From positions 108,414-172,413 of the forward strand of contig CAVUWX010000012.1 of assembly GCA_963745205.1 (NCBI GenBank): a stretch of 64,000 nt of DNA. Reading direction: 5' to 3'. Under the pieces are notes generated by a model that saw only the letters and a list, made by a program, of their open reading frames with translations, did not search any database and was not told the DNA's origin. Numbering within the stretch: the stretch's first letter is position 1; every line of letters begins with the position of its first letter. Shown here one piece after another: positions 28,062-36,745 of the stretch. The position numbers and the translations under genes were made by a program. Source of the DNA: Hyphomicrobium_A sp963745205. Its GTDB lineage: Bacteria; Pseudomonadota; Alphaproteobacteria; Rhizobiales; Hyphomicrobiaceae.

Positions 28062-29027
28062 ATGACTGAGACCAGGCATGCCAAGGTGCTCATTCTCGGC
28101 TCCGGGCCGGCCGGCTATACGGCTGCCATCTACGCTGCACGCGCGATGCTAAAGCCGCTCCTGATCCAGGGGTCGCAGCCTGGCGGCCAGCTAACCATAA
28201 CCACCGATGTCGAGAACTACCCTGGCTTCGCCGACGTGATCCAGGGCCCCTGGCTCATGGAGCAGATGCAGGCCCAGGCCGAGCACGTCGGCACCGATAT
28301 CGTGCTCGACCAGATTTCCAAGGTCGATTTGCAGAAGCGTCCGTTCCGCCTCGAGGGCGACAGCGGGGCGGTCTATACGTGCGACGCACTCATCATCTGC
28401 ACGGGTGCGCAGGCGCGGTGGCTCGGCATTCCCTCGGAGGAACACTTCAAGGGCCACGGCGTGTCGGCTTGCGCCACCTGCGACGGCTTCTTCTACAAGG
28501 GCAAGGACGTGGTCGTGGTGGGCGGCGGCAACACCGCGGTCGAGGAGGCGATCTTCCTCACGAACTTCGCCAAGCGCGTCACCGTCGTGCACCGCCGCGA
28601 TCACTTTCGCGCCGAGAAGATCCTGCAGGAGCGTCTGTTCAAGAACCCGAAGATCAACGTGATCTGGGACCACGCCGTCGACGAGATCCTCGGCAAGAAC
28701 GACCCGAAATCGGTGACCGGCGTGCGGCTCAAGAACGTCAAGACCAGCAAGACGAGCGAACTCGCGGCCGACGGCATTTTCATCGCCATCGGGCACGCTC
28801 CGGCTACGGAGCTGTTCAAGGGCCAGCTCGACATGACGGCATCTTGCTATCTTAAAACCAAGCCCGACTCGACCGCCACGGCCATCCCGGGCGTGTACGC
28901 GGCTGGCGACGTGAAGGACGAAGTCTACCGTCAAGCCGTGACGGCGGCCGCAATGGGTTGCATGGCCGCGCTCGAAGCAGAGCGCTACTTCGCGACGCTG
29001 TCGATCGAGGCAGAGGCCGCGGAGTAG
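28062..29027 (+). CDS. trxB: Thioredoxin-disulfide reductase
   Basis: A 321-residue FAD/NADPH enzyme that keeps thioredoxin reduced. FAD fold VLILGSGPAGYTAAIYAARA; redox-active cysteines in GVSACATCDGFFYKGKDVVV; NADPH fold VVGGGNTAVEEAIFLTNFA followed by VVHRRDHFRAEKI; C-terminal FAD motif GVYAAGDVKDEVYRQAVTAA. All functional residues are intact. GTAGGAGAG lies upstream of ATG 28062. A LysR gene follows 244 bp downstream on the same strand, an order seen in several Hyphomicrobiales. Confidence 0.98.
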   Translation: MTETRHAKVLILGSGPAGYTAAIYAARAMLKPLLIQGSQPGGQLTITTDVENYPGFADVIQGPWLMEQMQAQAEHVGTDIVLDQISKVDLQKRPFRLEGDSGAVYTCDALIICTGAQARWLGIPSEEHFKGHGVSACATCDGFFYKGKDVVVVGGGNTAVEEAIFLTNFAKRVTVVHRRDHFRAEKILQERLFKNPKINVIWDHAVDEILGKNDPKSVTGVRLKNVKTSKTSELAADGIFIAIGHAPATELFKGQLDMTASCYLKTKPDSTATAIPGVYAAGDVKDEVYRQAVTAAAMGCMAALEAERYFATLSIEAEAAE

Positions 29028-29271
29028 GCACCCGCGCCCTTCGACGCAGCGTCCCGCTGAAACCGGATAGGACGCCCGCGACTTATAGCCGTCGCGGCCG
29101 GTATGCGCCGGCCGTGCCCTATCCATGCAGCTCGGGCTGGTCTAAGTTGCACTGCACAATCAGAAGCCGTCTCAGCACGCGTGCTCGTTTGCGGATGCAA
29201 CCTGTCCGTGCGGCGTTGCTTGTGCCCGCTCCCGCGGAAAGCCGGCTTCGCGACGTCCAAAGGGTCGGTCC

Positions 29272-30162
29272 ATGGACTGGGACAAACTGAGGATCTTTCA
29301 CGCGGCGGCGGAAGCGGGCAGCTTCACGCATGCGGGCGACGCCTTGCACATGAGCCAGTCGGCGGTGAGCCGGCAGGTCTCGGCGCTGGAGCGCGACCTG
29401 AAAGTCGTGCTGTTCCACCGCCACGCGCGTGGCCTCGTGCTGACCGAGCAGGGCGAGCTTCTGCACCGTGCAACGTCCGACGTCATTAGTAAGTTGCACA
29501 CTGCCGAGACGCTGCTCTCCGACACGACCTCGAAGCCCACGGGCGAGCTGCGCGTCACCGCGCCGATCGGCTTCGGCACCATGTGGCTCACCCAGCGGCT
29601 GCCCGAGTTCCACGAGCTCTACCCCGAGATTCGCATCGAGCTGATCCTCAACGATGACCAGGTCGACATCGGCATGCGCGCCGCCGACGTGGCAATCTGG
29701 ACGCGCGAGCCGGGGCAAACGGATCTCATCCGGCGTGCGCTGTTCACGAGCAGGGTGCGCGCCTTCGCTTCCAACCAGTACGTGCGCCGCTTCGGCGCGC
29801 CGAAGACGCTGGACGAGCTCGAAGGGCACCGAATTGTCTCCTACAGCGGCCAGCCGGCGCAGCATCTTTCGGCGATCACCTGGATCGAGACGGCGGGGCG
29901 CGACGGCAAGGGTCCGCGCGAGCCGGTCTTCCGCGCCAACAGCGTGATGGCCTTGCGCTATGCCATCCGCGCCGGCATCGGCATCGGCATGATTCCCGAC
30001 TACATGACGGACGAGGAGGCCGATCTGGTGCCCGTGCTGACCGAGATGGACCTTCCGACGCTGCCCATTCTGTTCGCCTATCCCGAGGAGCTCAAATCCT
30101 CCAAGAAGGTGCAGGTTCTGAGGGATTTCCTGGTCACCAAGGCCCGGCAGTGGAAATATTGA
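29272..30162 (+). CDS. LysR-family transcriptional regulator
   Basis: A 296-residue LTTR. The N-terminal winged helix reads DWDKLRIFHAAAEAGSFTHA and GDALHMSQSAVSRQVSALER, with the linker helix following; the effector domain runs from about residue 95 (GELRVTAPIGFGTMWLTQRL). LTTRs form tetramers that sense small metabolites. It lies downstream of trxB and is not divergent from a target gene, so its targets are not obvious; a role in redox or amino-acid metabolism would be speculation. ATG 29272 has no strong ribosome site but is at the family-standard position. Confidence 0.93.
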   Translation: MDWDKLRIFHAAAEAGSFTHAGDALHMSQSAVSRQVSALERDLKVVLFHRHARGLVLTEQGELLHRATSDVISKLHTAETLLSDTTSKPTGELRVTAPIGFGTMWLTQRLPEFHELYPEIRIELILNDDQVDIGMRAADVAIWTREPGQTDLIRRALFTSRVRAFASNQYVRRFGAPKTLDELEGHRIVSYSGQPAQHLSAITWIETAGRDGKGPREPVFRANSVMALRYAIRAGIGIGMIPDYMTDEEADLVPVLTEMDLPTLPILFAYPEELKSSKKVQVLRDFLVTKARQWKY

Positions 30163-30341
30163 AAAGGGCACCCCGAGGCGGGGAATTGCAGCCCGGCGGA
30201 CGAGACGCTATCTAAGCGCCGCGGTCTCTTTCAGCATCGGCGGCTAGGGATTCCTGGACCATCGCCCTCAGGCTTTCGCGAGGGCGCTCAATCCTTTGCC
30301 GGCGGCTCCGAGCTGGCTGAGCCAACACGAGAGACTTTGGA

Positions 30342-31745
30342 ATGCCCCAGACGTTGTACGACAAGATCTTCGAGGACCATGTCGTCGAGCGCCAGCCGGA
30401 CGGCACCTGCCTGCTCTACATCGACCGTCACCTTATCCACGAGGTGACGAGCCCGCAGGCCTTCGAGGGCTTGCGCATGGCGAACCGCAGGGTGCGGGCG
30501 CCGGAGAAGACGCTCGCCGTAGTCGATCACAACGTGCCGACCTCCGACCGCAGCCACGGCATCGACGACGAGCAGAGCCGCGTGCAGGTGGAAACGCTCG
30601 CCAACAATGCCAAGGAGTTCGGCGTCGAGTATTTCAACGAGCTCGATAGGCGCCAGGGCATCGTGCACGTGGTCGGCCCCGAGCAGGGCTTCACGCTCCC
30701 TGGCACGACGATCGTCTGCGGCGACAGCCACACCTCAACGCACGGCGCTTTCGGGGCGCTCGCGCACGGCATCGGCACGTCCGAGGTCGAGCACGTGCTC
30801 GCCACACAGACGCTCATACAGAACAAGGCCAAGAATATGCGCGTGAGCGTCGAGGGCAAGCTGCCGTCCGGCGTCACCGCGAAGGACATCATCCTCGCCA
30901 TCATCGGCGAGATCGGCACGGCCGGCGGCACCGGCCACGTCATCGAGTATGCGGGCGAGGCGATCCGCTCGCTGTCGATGGAAGGCCGCATGACCGTCTG
31001 CAACATGTCGATCGAGGGTGGCGCCCGCGCCGGCATGATCGCGCCCGACGAGAAGACCTACGCCTTTATCAAGGGGCGTCCCAAGGCACCCAAGGGCGCG
31101 GCCTGGGATATGGCGATGAGCCAGTGGGAGACGCTGCACACGGATGAAGACGCACACTTCGACACCGAGGTGAAGCTCGACGCCGGCAAGCTGCCGCCGA
31201 TCGTCTCCTGGGGCACGAGCCCAGAGGACGTCACCGCCATCACTGGCGTGGTGCCTGATCCCGCGAAGGTCGAGAATGAGAACAAGCGCGCCTCCATGCA
31301 GCGCGCGCTCGATTACATGGGGCTGACGCCCGGCACCAAGATGACCGACATCCCGCTCGACGTCGTGTGGATCGGCTCATGCACCAACGGTCGCATCGAG
31401 GATTTGCGTGCGGTCGCCAAGGTCGTTGAGGGAAAGAAGATTTCAAGCCGCCTCGCCTACGCGATGATCGTGCCGGGATCGGGGCTTGTCAAAGCGCAGG
31501 CCGAGGCCGAGGGCCTCGACAAGATTTTCAAGGACGCGGGCTTCGAATGGCGCGAGCCCGGCTGCTCCATGTGCCTTGGTATGAACCCCGACCAGCTGAA
31601 GCCGCAGCAGAGGTGCGCCTCGACCTCGAACCGCAACTTCGAGGGCCGGCAGGGTAGGCTCGGGCGCACGCATCTGTTGTCGCCGATCATGGCCGCAGCC
31701 GCCGCCATCGAGGGCCACTTCGTCGACATCCGCAACTGGGGCTAG
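30342..31745 (+). CDS. leuC: 3-isopropylmalate dehydratase large subunit
   Basis: A 467-residue aconitase-type subunit binding a 4Fe-4S cluster. Family segments: TLYDKIFEDHVVERQPDGTC, IVCGDSHTSTHGAFGALAHG, first cluster cysteine in VVWIGSCTNGRIEDLRAVAK, and EPGCSMCLGMNPDQLKPQQR with the other two, ending TSNRNFEGRQGRLGRTHLLS. With LeuD it isomerises 2- to 3-isopropylmalate. leuD is 2.4 kb downstream on the same strand with four genes between. The 179-bp leader (30163-30341) shows no clear attenuator peptide. Confidence 0.98.
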   Translation: MPQTLYDKIFEDHVVERQPDGTCLLYIDRHLIHEVTSPQAFEGLRMANRRVRAPEKTLAVVDHNVPTSDRSHGIDDEQSRVQVETLANNAKEFGVEYFNELDRRQGIVHVVGPEQGFTLPGTTIVCGDSHTSTHGAFGALAHGIGTSEVEHVLATQTLIQNKAKNMRVSVEGKLPSGVTAKDIILAIIGEIGTAGGTGHVIEYAGEAIRSLSMEGRMTVCNMSIEGGARAGMIAPDEKTYAFIKGRPKAPKGAAWDMAMSQWETLHTDEDAHFDTEVKLDAGKLPPIVSWGTSPEDVTAITGVVPDPAKVENENKRASMQRALDYMGLTPGTKMTDIPLDVVWIGSCTNGRIEDLRAVAKVVEGKKISSRLAYAMIVPGSGLVKAQAEAEGLDKIFKDAGFEWREPGCSMCLGMNPDQLKPQQRCASTSNRNFEGRQGRLGRTHLLSPIMAAAAAIEGHFVDIRNWG

Positions 31746-31765
31746 ACGCGTCCCACGGAATCTCC

Positions 31766-32569
31766 ATGGCAAGCTCGCTCGTCCAGCAGAAGTTCGGCGC
31801 CGCTGCCGCCGACTATGCCGCCTCGGCGGTGCACGCGAAGGGTGAGAGCCTTGCCCGCCTGGTCGAGCTCGTCGGTCCGCAGCGCGATTGGCACGCGCTC
31901 GATGTGGCGACCGGTGCGGGCCACACCGCGCTTGCGCTTGCCCCGCACGTTGCGCACGTCGTCGCCAGCGACATCACCGATGAGATGCTGGCCGAGGCCG
32001 CCAAGCTCGCTGCGAAGCGCGGTGTTGCCAATGTCGAGACTGCGCACGCCGACGCCGCGGCGCTGTCCTTTGCGAACGAGAGCTTCGATTTGGTGACGTG
32101 CCGGCTCGCCGCGCATCACTTCCCCGATCCCGCCGCGTTTGTCGCAGAGTCCTGGCGCGTCCTAAAGCCAGGCGGAGCCTTCGCACTCGTCGATAACATC
32201 AGCCCCGATGCCTCGATCCTTCCAGGAGCCTCGCGCGAGGAGGTGGACGCGACCGCAGCCGACTACAATGCGTACGAGAAGCTGCGCGATCCGAGCCATG
32301 GCCGCTGCCTGAGCCTCACCGAGTGGTCGTCGCTGCTGCAGCGCGCCGGCTTCGTCGACATCCGCGTCGAGTGCATGGACCAGGACATCACGTTCAAGCC
32401 GTGGATTGAGCGCATGCGCTGCGACACCAACACCGTCGCCCGGCTTAAGGCGATGCTCGGCGAGCCGCGCCTCAAAACGTTCCTGCGGCCGCGCGCGACC
32501 GAAGATGGCCTCATGTTCACGCTGCAGGAAGCAATCATCGTCGCCAAGAAGCCGGTCGGGCTCCGATGA
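31766..32569 (+). CDS. Class I SAM-dependent methyltransferase
   Basis: A 267-residue methyltransferase. Motif I is WHALDVATGAGHTALALAPH, motif II around VETAHADAAALSFANESFDL and motif III/post-III VTCRLAAHHFPDPAAFVAES with WRVLKPGGAFALVDN. The pattern is of the UbiE/Methyltransf_11 group acting on small molecules. The 3' end overlaps the next gene by 4 bp (ATGA), so the two are translationally coupled. It follows leuC by 20 bp. Substrate unknown; not obviously a leucine-pathway enzyme. Confidence 0.88.
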   Translation: MASSLVQQKFGAAAADYAASAVHAKGESLARLVELVGPQRDWHALDVATGAGHTALALAPHVAHVVASDITDEMLAEAAKLAAKRGVANVETAHADAAALSFANESFDLVTCRLAAHHFPDPAAFVAESWRVLKPGGAFALVDNISPDASILPGASREEVDATAADYNAYEKLRDPSHGRCLSLTEWSSLLQRAGFVDIRVECMDQDITFKPWIERMRCDTNTVARLKAMLGEPRLKTFLRPRATEDGLMFTLQEAIIVAKKPVGLR

Positions 32570-32979
32570 AGCCGGCGCAATGGGAGCGCGCGACCGCACC
32601 GACGCTGGCCGATATCGAGGTGCTCGCGGCCAAGGCCTGGGAGCGGTTGCCTCAAGAGTTTCGCGCCAAAGCCGCCGACGTGCTGATTCGTGTCGAGGAC
32701 TACGCCACCGACGAGGTTCTCGATTCGCTCGGCATCCAAAGCCCATTCGATCTTCTCGGCCTCTACCACGGCGTCAGCCTCGATCATAAGAGTGTGATGG
32801 ATCTGCCACGCCAGCCGGACATGGTGTTCCTCTACAGGCGCGCGATCCTCGAGGAATGGGCCGAGGGAGAGGAGACGCTCGGTCGCCTCGTCGCCCACAT
32901 CCTGGTGCACGAGATCGGCCATCACTTCGGGTTTTCCGATGACGACATGGAACGCATCGAAGCGGCAGCAGACTTTTGA
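32566..32979 (+). CDS. Zincin-like metallopeptidase family protein (DUF1025 type)
   Basis: A 137-residue protein of a conserved bacterial family with a zinc-binding helix: LVAHILVHEIGHHFGFSDDD contains HExxHxxGFxD. The N-terminal half (APTLADIEVLAAKAWERLPQ, FDLLGLYHGVSLDHKS, VFLYRRAILEEWAE) matches the family called metallopeptidase family or possible acetone-responsive zinc protease. Its ATG overlaps the methyltransferase stop. No signal peptide, so it is cytosolic. Proteolytic activity has not been shown for most members. Confidence 0.85.
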   Translation: MKPAQWERATAPTLADIEVLAAKAWERLPQEFRAKAADVLIRVEDYATDEVLDSLGIQSPFDLLGLYHGVSLDHKSVMDLPRQPDMVFLYRRAILEEWAEGEETLGRLVAHILVHEIGHHFGFSDDDMERIEAAADF

Positions 32980-33102
32980 GCGGGCTTTATTTCGACACCC
33001 ACAACTACTTTAGGCAACACGTGGCACGCTTGTGCGGCGCTCGAAACCGCGCCATGCTGCGGATGAAAACGACAGGTCCGGGGCACTTTCAAGAGTTCTA
33101 TC

Positions 33103-33627
33103 ATGCGGATTCGCCGCGGGTTATTCCGCCTGGCTGCAGGGCTCGTTGCGCTCCTGGCACTGTCGATGCCGGCGGCCGCGCAGGACAACACGTCTCCCAC
33201 CCCTGAGGAGTACATCGCACACACCGGCGGTGAGGCCACGATGGTTCCCTCCGGCGAGTTCGCGCTCGATGGCGTCAAGCTCTTCTGCGGCACGCGGCCG
33301 ACCATCATCGACAATAAGCTCGACGATTATGGCGCCGCGTATCCGGGCTTCCTCATTATGAATATGCGGCTCCTATCCAAGGTGACGACGCCCGTGAAGT
33401 TGTGGATCTACTCGCACGAGTGCGGGCACCAGTTTCGCGGGCCCGATGAGGAGACGGCCGACTGCTTCGCCGTGCAGCGCGGGCGCCGCCAGGGCTGGTT
33501 GTCGCCGGGCGGCGTCGAGGAGATCTGCCAGTTCATCTCGCCAGCGAAAGGCGACAGCATGCACTTTTCGGGCTCGCATCGTTGCGAATACATGCGCGAG
33601 TGCTTCATGGAAGATCGCATCCGCTAA
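33103..33627 (+). CDS. Exported HExxH-motif protein, putative metallopeptidase
   Basis: A 174-residue protein with a signal peptide (RLAAGLVALLALSMPAAAQ, cleavage near residue 27). The mature part has WIYSHECGHQFRGPDEETAD, an HExxH zinc motif followed by acidic residues that could supply the third ligand, and four to six cysteines (LFCGT, HECGH, ADCF, EICQF, HRCEYMRECF) that may form disulfides in the periplasm. I know no named family. It is the second zinc-motif gene in a row after 32566-32979, suggesting a local set. Function unknown. Confidence 0.7.
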   Translation: MRIRRGLFRLAAGLVALLALSMPAAAQDNTSPTPEEYIAHTGGEATMVPSGEFALDGVKLFCGTRPTIIDNKLDDYGAAYPGFLIMNMRLLSKVTTPVKLWIYSHECGHQFRGPDEETADCFAVQRGRRQGWLSPGGVEEICQFISPAKGDSMHFSGSHRCEYMRECFMEDRIR

Positions 33628-33719
33628 CCCCGCCGTCGCTGGCGCCCACTTATCCCCGCTGCTATCCCCACACCTATTGTCGTCGGCTTGCGCTCCGCCC
33701 CGCCCGAGGCCGGCCGCCC

Positions 33720-34151
33720 TTGCGTATTCCCGACTATGCTCAACGCCTGCTCCGCCTCGCCGAGATCGTGCACGGCTGGCTCGGCGCGCTCAGCGCCCTC
33801 GACCAGAAGCGGCGCCTGCGCGTGGCTGCCTATGCAGACGAGATCGCCGCGACGCTCGCCCGCGCCGGCAACGCGTTGCACCGCCTCGGGGCGTCGTCAA
33901 GCGACAGGGCGACCGAGATCGAGGCCATCCGCGAGCTGGGGCGCATCAGCGGCTATATCGAGACCCTCGTCGACGTGCTCCAGCATCACCTTGACGGACG
34001 CAAGCTCGCGGGCGTTAAAAGGCGGCTCGAACAGCTTCGCCCGGGCGAGCTGCGCCGATGCGTGGTGTCGGGCCGCAAGCCGATCCACATCGACCGCCTG
34101 GCTTCAGCGGAAGGCTATTTCCGGGCGCTCGCAGATGGGCTGAAGACCTGA
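33720..34151 (+). CDS. Conserved helical protein of unknown function
   Basis: About 143 residues if translation starts at TTG 33720; the frame is open back to ATG 33582, but that part overlaps the preceding gene and looks non-coding. The product is helical and Arg/Ala/Leu-rich (RIPDYAQRLLRLAEIVHGWL, YADEIAATLARAGNALHRLG, EAIRELGRISGYIETLVDVL) with a short conserved-looking tail PIHIDRLASAEGYFRALADG. It lies 22 bp before leuD and is probably co-transcribed. I cannot assign a family; the start is uncertain. Confidence 0.55.
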   Translation: MRIPDYAQRLLRLAEIVHGWLGALSALDQKRRLRVAAYADEIAATLARAGNALHRLGASSSDRATEIEAIRELGRISGYIETLVDVLQHHLDGRKLAGVKRRLEQLRPGELRRCVVSGRKPIHIDRLASAEGYFRALADGLKT

Positions 34152-34172
34152 AAGGCGCCGAAGAGAGAGACA

Positions 34173-34778
34173 ATGCAGAAGTTCACCACGCTGACCGGCG
34201 TCGCAGCGCCGCTGCCCATGCGCAATGTCGATACCGACATGATCATCCCGAAGCAGTTCCTGAAGACGATTCTGCGCACCGGCCTCGGCAAGAGCCTATT
34301 CTACGAGATGCGCTACGACGAGGCAGGCAAGGAAATCCCCGACTTCGTGCTGAACCAGCCGGCCTACCGCAGGGCGACGATCCTGGTGACGGGCGAGAAC
34401 TTCGGCTGCGGCTCTTCGCGCGAGCATGCGCCGTGGGCACTCATGGATTTCGGCATCCGCTGCATCGTCGCGCCGGACTTCGCCGACATCTTCTATAACA
34501 ACTGCTTCCAGAACGGCATTCTGCCGATCAAGCTGCCGCAAGCCGACGTCGACAAGTTGATGGACGACGCGAGCCGCGGATCGAACGCTACGGTGACGAT
34601 CGATCTCGAGAGCCAAGAGATCCGCGGCCCCGACGGCGGCGTGATCAAGTTCGACATCGATCCCTTCCGCAAGCACTGCCTCTTGAACGGGCTTGATAAC
34701 ATCGGGCTGACGCTCGAGAAGCAGCAGGCGATCGACGCCTTCGAGGAAAAAGCGCATATCGCGCGGCCTTGGCTCTAG
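34173..34778 (+). CDS. leuD: 3-isopropylmalate dehydratase small subunit
   Basis: A 201-residue subunit completing the LeuCD isomerase. Signatures: KFTTLTGVAAPLPMRNVDTD and MIIPKQFLKT at the N-terminus, VTGENFGCGSSREHAPWALM with the substrate-specificity loop, and FADIFYNNCFQNGILPIKLP. The C-terminus (IDAFEEKAHIARPWL) is typical. Length is normal. Follows the helical unknown by 21 bp with GAGAGAGA upstream. Confidence 0.97.
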   Translation: MQKFTTLTGVAAPLPMRNVDTDMIIPKQFLKTILRTGLGKSLFYEMRYDEAGKEIPDFVLNQPAYRRATILVTGENFGCGSSREHAPWALMDFGIRCIVAPDFADIFYNNCFQNGILPIKLPQADVDKLMDDASRGSNATVTIDLESQEIRGPDGGVIKFDIDPFRKHCLLNGLDNIGLTLEKQQAIDAFEEKAHIARPWL

Positions 34779-34807
34779 CCGGGCGGCGCTAAAGGAGGAA
34801 GTTGAAG

Positions 34808-35203
34808 ATGGCGAAGCCGATCCACATGATGGTGCGCGTTGCCGATGAGGCGCGCTCGGTCGACTTCTACGGCAAGGCGTTCGGGCTGAAGGTCGCCGAC
34901 CGTGTCGACTTCCCCGACTTCACGCTGATCTACATGAAGCCGCAGACCGGAGACTTCGAGGTCGAGCTTACGGTCAACAAGGGGCGCGCCGAGCCCTACA
35001 AGCCCGGCGACGGCTACGGGCATTTGGCTTTCGTCACCGACGATCTCGAGGCCGAGCGTGCGCGCATGACCGCACAGGGACTCGCGCCAAAGGACATCAA
35101 GCAGATGACGCACGACGGTAAGCCGTTCGGGAAGTTCTTTTTCATCGAAGATCCCGACGGCTACAAGATCGAGGTGCTGCAGAAGGGCGGCCGCTTCCGA
35201 TAG
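34808..35203 (+). CDS. VOC-family (glyoxalase I-like) metalloprotein
   Basis: A protein of 131 residues with two beta-alpha-beta-beta-beta modules. It resembles lactoylglutathione lyase: IHMMVRVADEARSVDFYGKA provides the first metal ligand (His), FEVELTVNKGRAEPYKPGDG the Glu region, YGHLAFVTDDLEAERARM the second His and FFFIEDPDGYKIEVLQKGGR the last Glu. The four metal ligands are therefore plausible. ATG 34808 has AGGAGG ten bases upstream, better spaced than the in-frame TTG at 34802. Glyoxalase I activity is likely but another VOC function is possible. Confidence 0.85.
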   Translation: MAKPIHMMVRVADEARSVDFYGKAFGLKVADRVDFPDFTLIYMKPQTGDFEVELTVNKGRAEPYKPGDGYGHLAFVTDDLEAERARMTAQGLAPKDIKQMTHDGKPFGKFFFIEDPDGYKIEVLQKGGRFR

Positions 35204-35260
35204 ACGCCCACGTCCCGGTTTAAGTCGAGGCGTCACACCGATCGAGACCTTGGGCCGGTG

Positions 35261-35572
35261 TCACCAGTCGGAATTATTGGAGGTCCGCTTCGGATATCTG
35301 AGCGACGGCGGCGTCGCCATCGGCCACGGGGATCCGAGGTTGCGCAAATAGGACTGCTCATTCGGAGGCTGGCACCAGACGTTGCCGTAGAAGCCGAACG
35401 GACCGTTGTATGGTGTGCAATCCCGCTGAGGTCTGTATTGCTTCTGCTGCACGGTCGCAACGACTTGGGCAGGTCGGGCCATGGGTGCCGGCACGTTTGC
35501 GGCTTCAGCAGCTGGCGCGATCCCGGGCAGGGCTGCTCCCAGCGCCAGAGCAGCGGCGATGGAACGACGCAT
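35261..35572 (-). CDS. Small exported protein with DCxPYNG motif (copy 1)
   Basis: A 103-residue protein with a signal peptide (RRSIAAALALGAALPGIAPA, cleavage near residue 25) and a mature part ending RDCTPYNGPFGFYGNVWC and QPPNEQSYLRNLG. The two cysteines may form a disulfide. ATG 35572 directly precedes the signal; the longer frame is unlikely. A smaller relative with the same DCxPYNG...WC core lies at 35830-36036, so the two form a local family. Periplasmic or secreted; function unknown. Confidence 0.65.
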   Translation of the reverse strand: MRRSIAAALALGAALPGIAPAAEAANVPAPMARPAQVVATVQQKQYRPQRDCTPYNGPFGFYGNVWCQPPNEQSYLRNLGSPWPMATPPSLRYPKRTSNNSDW

Positions 35573-35829
35573 AGAATCCTCCAGTTCGACGGCATTGATT
35601 TGCAATGCACAGCGTTGGCGTCGGGTGGGCAATACTATGCTCGCGCGCGGTTGCGATTCCAATTGGGTCGAAGCGCGGATTTTACGCATGTTGATACCGA
35701 ATTGTCGTCAATCGGCGATCGCGGAGCCAGCGCCCCATGCGCTTCGGCCGCCCGCTCTTGAAGAGCAGGCGGCCGGGGGCAAATGCAATCGCAAAACGAC
35801 CGCGAGCATCGTGGGAGAGTTGTCCGCGA

Positions 35830-36036
35830 TCAGCGCTTTGTCGGCTGCTCGAGCTTCCCCGACCGGCACCAGGGGCTTGCGCTGTTGAGCCCATTGTAGG
35901 GAGCGCAATCCTTTGTATCGACGGAGGCGATGACGGTGGGCGGGGTGGGGACCGAAAGGCTGCGCGCGGACAGGATGGCGAGGGGCGCCATAGCTACCAA
36001 TCCGAGGAGGCATCCGAGCAAGAAACGCATTGTCAT
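35830..36036 (-). CDS. Small exported protein with DCxPYNG motif (copy 2)
   Basis: A protein of 66-68 residues (starts at 36036 or 36030). Signal: MRFLLGCLLGLVAMAPLAIL; the mature part is short, with KDCAPYNGLNSASPWCRSGK near the end. The DCxPYNG...WC core matches copy 1, though the rest differs. The cysteine in the signal region (LLGC) is followed by LLGL and is not a good lipobox. Too small for family assignment; supported mainly by the shared motif and signal peptide. Confidence 0.55.
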   Translation of the reverse strand: MTMRFLLGCLLGLVAMAPLAILSARSLSVPTPPTVIASVDTKDCAPYNGLNSASPWCRSGKLEQPTKR

Positions 36037-36219
36037 TCTCCAGTCCCCGTCGTCAGCAGTTGACCGAGGCGTGGGTGACCGCTGCATCCTTTCCACGCCG
36101 AGCTCGAGGTTTTTGAGGTTTTTTGGGAGCAGCTTTGCCGCTGGGTTCCGCCGAGTTAACGCTTCAACAGCCCACGGGTTCCGCTGCCACAACAGGTCCA
36201 ATCGACCTCTTGAGCCCTG

Positions 36220-36714
36220 TCAGAAGCGCGGGCTGCGAGCCGCGATGAGCGCGCCTGAGAGCGCGTTTGAGAAAGAGCGACGCTCGTCGTCGGTGAGAAA
36301 CTGACCGAACGCGAGCTCCCGCCCGTGCAGCGCGAGCCGTAGCTCCGTGCGGCCATGGGGCGCCTGCGTGAGCAACACCCGCACCCAGTACGGATTGAAG
36401 TCGAAGCTTTCGCGCCGGCCCGACGGGTGGACGCGCGTCACCGTGAGCGTCTCCGGCGTGAGCTCGACCGTCTCGTAGAGACGCCCGGCCCGGTAGTTGA
36501 GCCGGAACGCCAAGTACACGAGCGCCACGTCGAGGCCGAAGAATCCGAAGACCGGCCAGGCGCCCATGAGCAGAAACACCATGCCGGTGACGAAGCTCGC
36601 TCCGCCTATCGCCAGCATGAGGACGAGGAATCCGGTCGGCCCCAGCGAACGGTGGGGATGCAGTATGGCGCGGAAGGGCGCCGCCTGTTGCGTGGCCAGC
36701 TGCTTTGCGGTCAT
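36220..36714 (-). CDS. DUF2244 membrane protein
   Basis: A 164-residue protein with two adjacent transmembrane helices (GPTGFLVLMLAIGGASFVTG and GAWPVFGFFGLDVALVYLAF) followed by RLNYRAGRLYETVELTPETL and a beta-rich tail including NPYWVRVLL and GRELAFGQFLTDDERRSFSN. This is the DUF2244 pattern, common in alphaproteobacteria and often encoded next to nth, as here: it is divergent from nth with about 30 bp between the starts. Function is unknown; it may share the promoter region with nth. Confidence 0.88.
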   Translation of the reverse strand: MTAKQLATQQAAPFRAILHPHRSLGPTGFLVLMLAIGGASFVTGMVFLLMGAWPVFGFFGLDVALVYLAFRLNYRAGRLYETVELTPETLTVTRVHPSGRRESFDFNPYWVRVLLTQAPHGRTELRLALHGRELAFGQFLTDDERRSFSNALSGALIAARSPRF

Positions 36715-36745
36715 GTGCTCAATCCTACCCGGCGGGACAGCCCAT

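Noticed and set aside
30163..30341. Leucine leader peptide/attenuator before leuC
   Set aside because: No short frame with leucine runs followed by a terminator hairpin was found; the CCCCG-AGG-CGGGG stem near 30172 is short and lacks a T-run.
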